Origin: CAYYBZ01 sp964470285 [NCBI: uncultured Oligoflexia bacterium]
GTDB taxonomy: Bacteria; Bdellovibrionota_G; CAYYBZ01
Direction: 5' to 3'
DNA length: 6,487 bases
NCBI GenBank assembly: GCA_964470285.1
Contig: CAYYBZ010000124.1
Coordinates: 1-6,487, forward strand
How positions within the stretch are numbered: position 1 is the first letter of the stretch; the number at the start of each line of letters is the position of its first letter. The notes below the pieces were generated by a model. It had not been told where the DNA came from and did not search any database. It saw only the letters and a program-made list of their open reading frames with translations. Shown in pieces: positions 6,345 to 6,487 of the stretch. The translations under genes were made by a program, and so were the position numbers.

Positions 6345-6487
6345 AAATCGGCGTTTCGGCTACGCTGTGGATTTTGACGGTGATATTGCCGCCGCAGGGG
6401 CTTATCAGGACGGTGAATTTGTCGCCCTCGAGGTGGATTTTGACGGTGATATTGCCGCCGCAGGGGCTTATCAGGACGGTGAATTTG
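6319..6487 (+). other. FG-GAP-like repeat coding fragment, no start, runs off the end
   Basis: In the frame one base after that of tyrS, codons are open from just after a TAG (6316-6318) to the window end. They read [20 protein letters not shown] and then GDIAAAGAYQDGEFVALE, followed by another VDFDGDIAAAGAYQDGEF. The ASDA...RFGYAV.DGD..A.GAYQDG pattern resembles FG-GAP (PF14312-like) beta-propeller repeats of secreted or surface proteins. There is no start codon or ribosome binding site. Deleting one T from the four-T run at 6323-6326 would connect the tyrS reading frame to this one, giving [19 protein letters not shown] take it as a piece of a different, larger gene; the family call rests on remembered wording only. 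Confidence 0.5.
6367..6487 (+). repeat. Tandem repeat, 66-bp period, two visible copies
   Basis: Positions 6367-6421 and 6433-6487 are identical over 55 bases, separated by 11 bases, giving a 66-bp period (22 codons, so frame is kept). The base before each copy differs (T at 6366, G at 6432), and the second copy ends exactly at the last base. The unit encodes VDFDGDIAAAGAYQDGEF plus a VALE spacer. Confidence 0.97.

Noticed and set aside
6242-6487. Long open frame in the third plus frame through the tail
   Set aside because: It is out of frame with both TyrRS and the FG-GAP-like wording; its openness follows from the GC-rich repeat.
6258-6487. Tail as part of a novel mobile or diversity-generating system
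   Set aside because: No transposase, reverse transcriptase, terminal inverted repeats or target duplication is visible, and the exact 55-base end duplication is better explained by assembly.

Overview
The window is a chromosomal stretch of a Gram-negative bacterium with moderate GC (roughly 40% over most of it, counted by hand in places). The product set is a Lon protease, a stand-alone PilZ protein, an exported lipoprotein thioredoxin and a tyrosyl-tRNA synthetase. The protein wording, especially the PilZ type and the TyrRS N-terminus, looks most like Deltaproteobacteria-type lineages (Desulfobacterota, Myxococcota or uncultured relatives). That placement is an inference from memory, not from a search.

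Layout, left to right. Positions 1-841 (minus strand) hold the N-terminal 280 residues of a CNNM/CorC-type membrane protein, cut by the window edge. It lies 52 nt downstream of a complete LonA protease gene (894-3338, minus), so the two are probably co-transcribed. A 236-nt divergent spacer separates lon from a small PilZ gene (3575-3943, plus), which has a good sigma70-like promoter and ribosome binding site. The PilZ gene converges with a lipoprotein gene (3961-4971, minus) whose product joins a SurA/PpiC-like N-terminal segment to a DsbA-like CPHC thioredoxin domain. A second divergent spacer (4972-5150) leads to tyrS (5151-6344, plus).

The genes are mostly housekeeping or envelope functions: cytoplasmic protein quality control (Lon), periplasmic or outer-membrane thiol chemistry (DsbA-like), c-di-GMP response (PilZ), divalent cation handling (CNNM) and translation (TyrRS). 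No shared pathway is evident, and I see no defence system, CRISPR array, insertion sequence, tRNA or rRNA.

The right end is abnormal. TyrRS homology stops in the middle of its C-terminal S4 domain near 6258-6260. The sequence then becomes GC-richer (about 55%) and encodes FG-GAP-like repeat protein pieces. The last 55 bases are an exact copy of 6367-6421, with a 66-bp (22-codon) period. A 55-bp identity that stops exactly at the final base is what a de Bruijn-graph assembler leaves when a contig runs into a tandem repeat, so I read the tail as a probable assembly junction or breakpoint rather than a new system.
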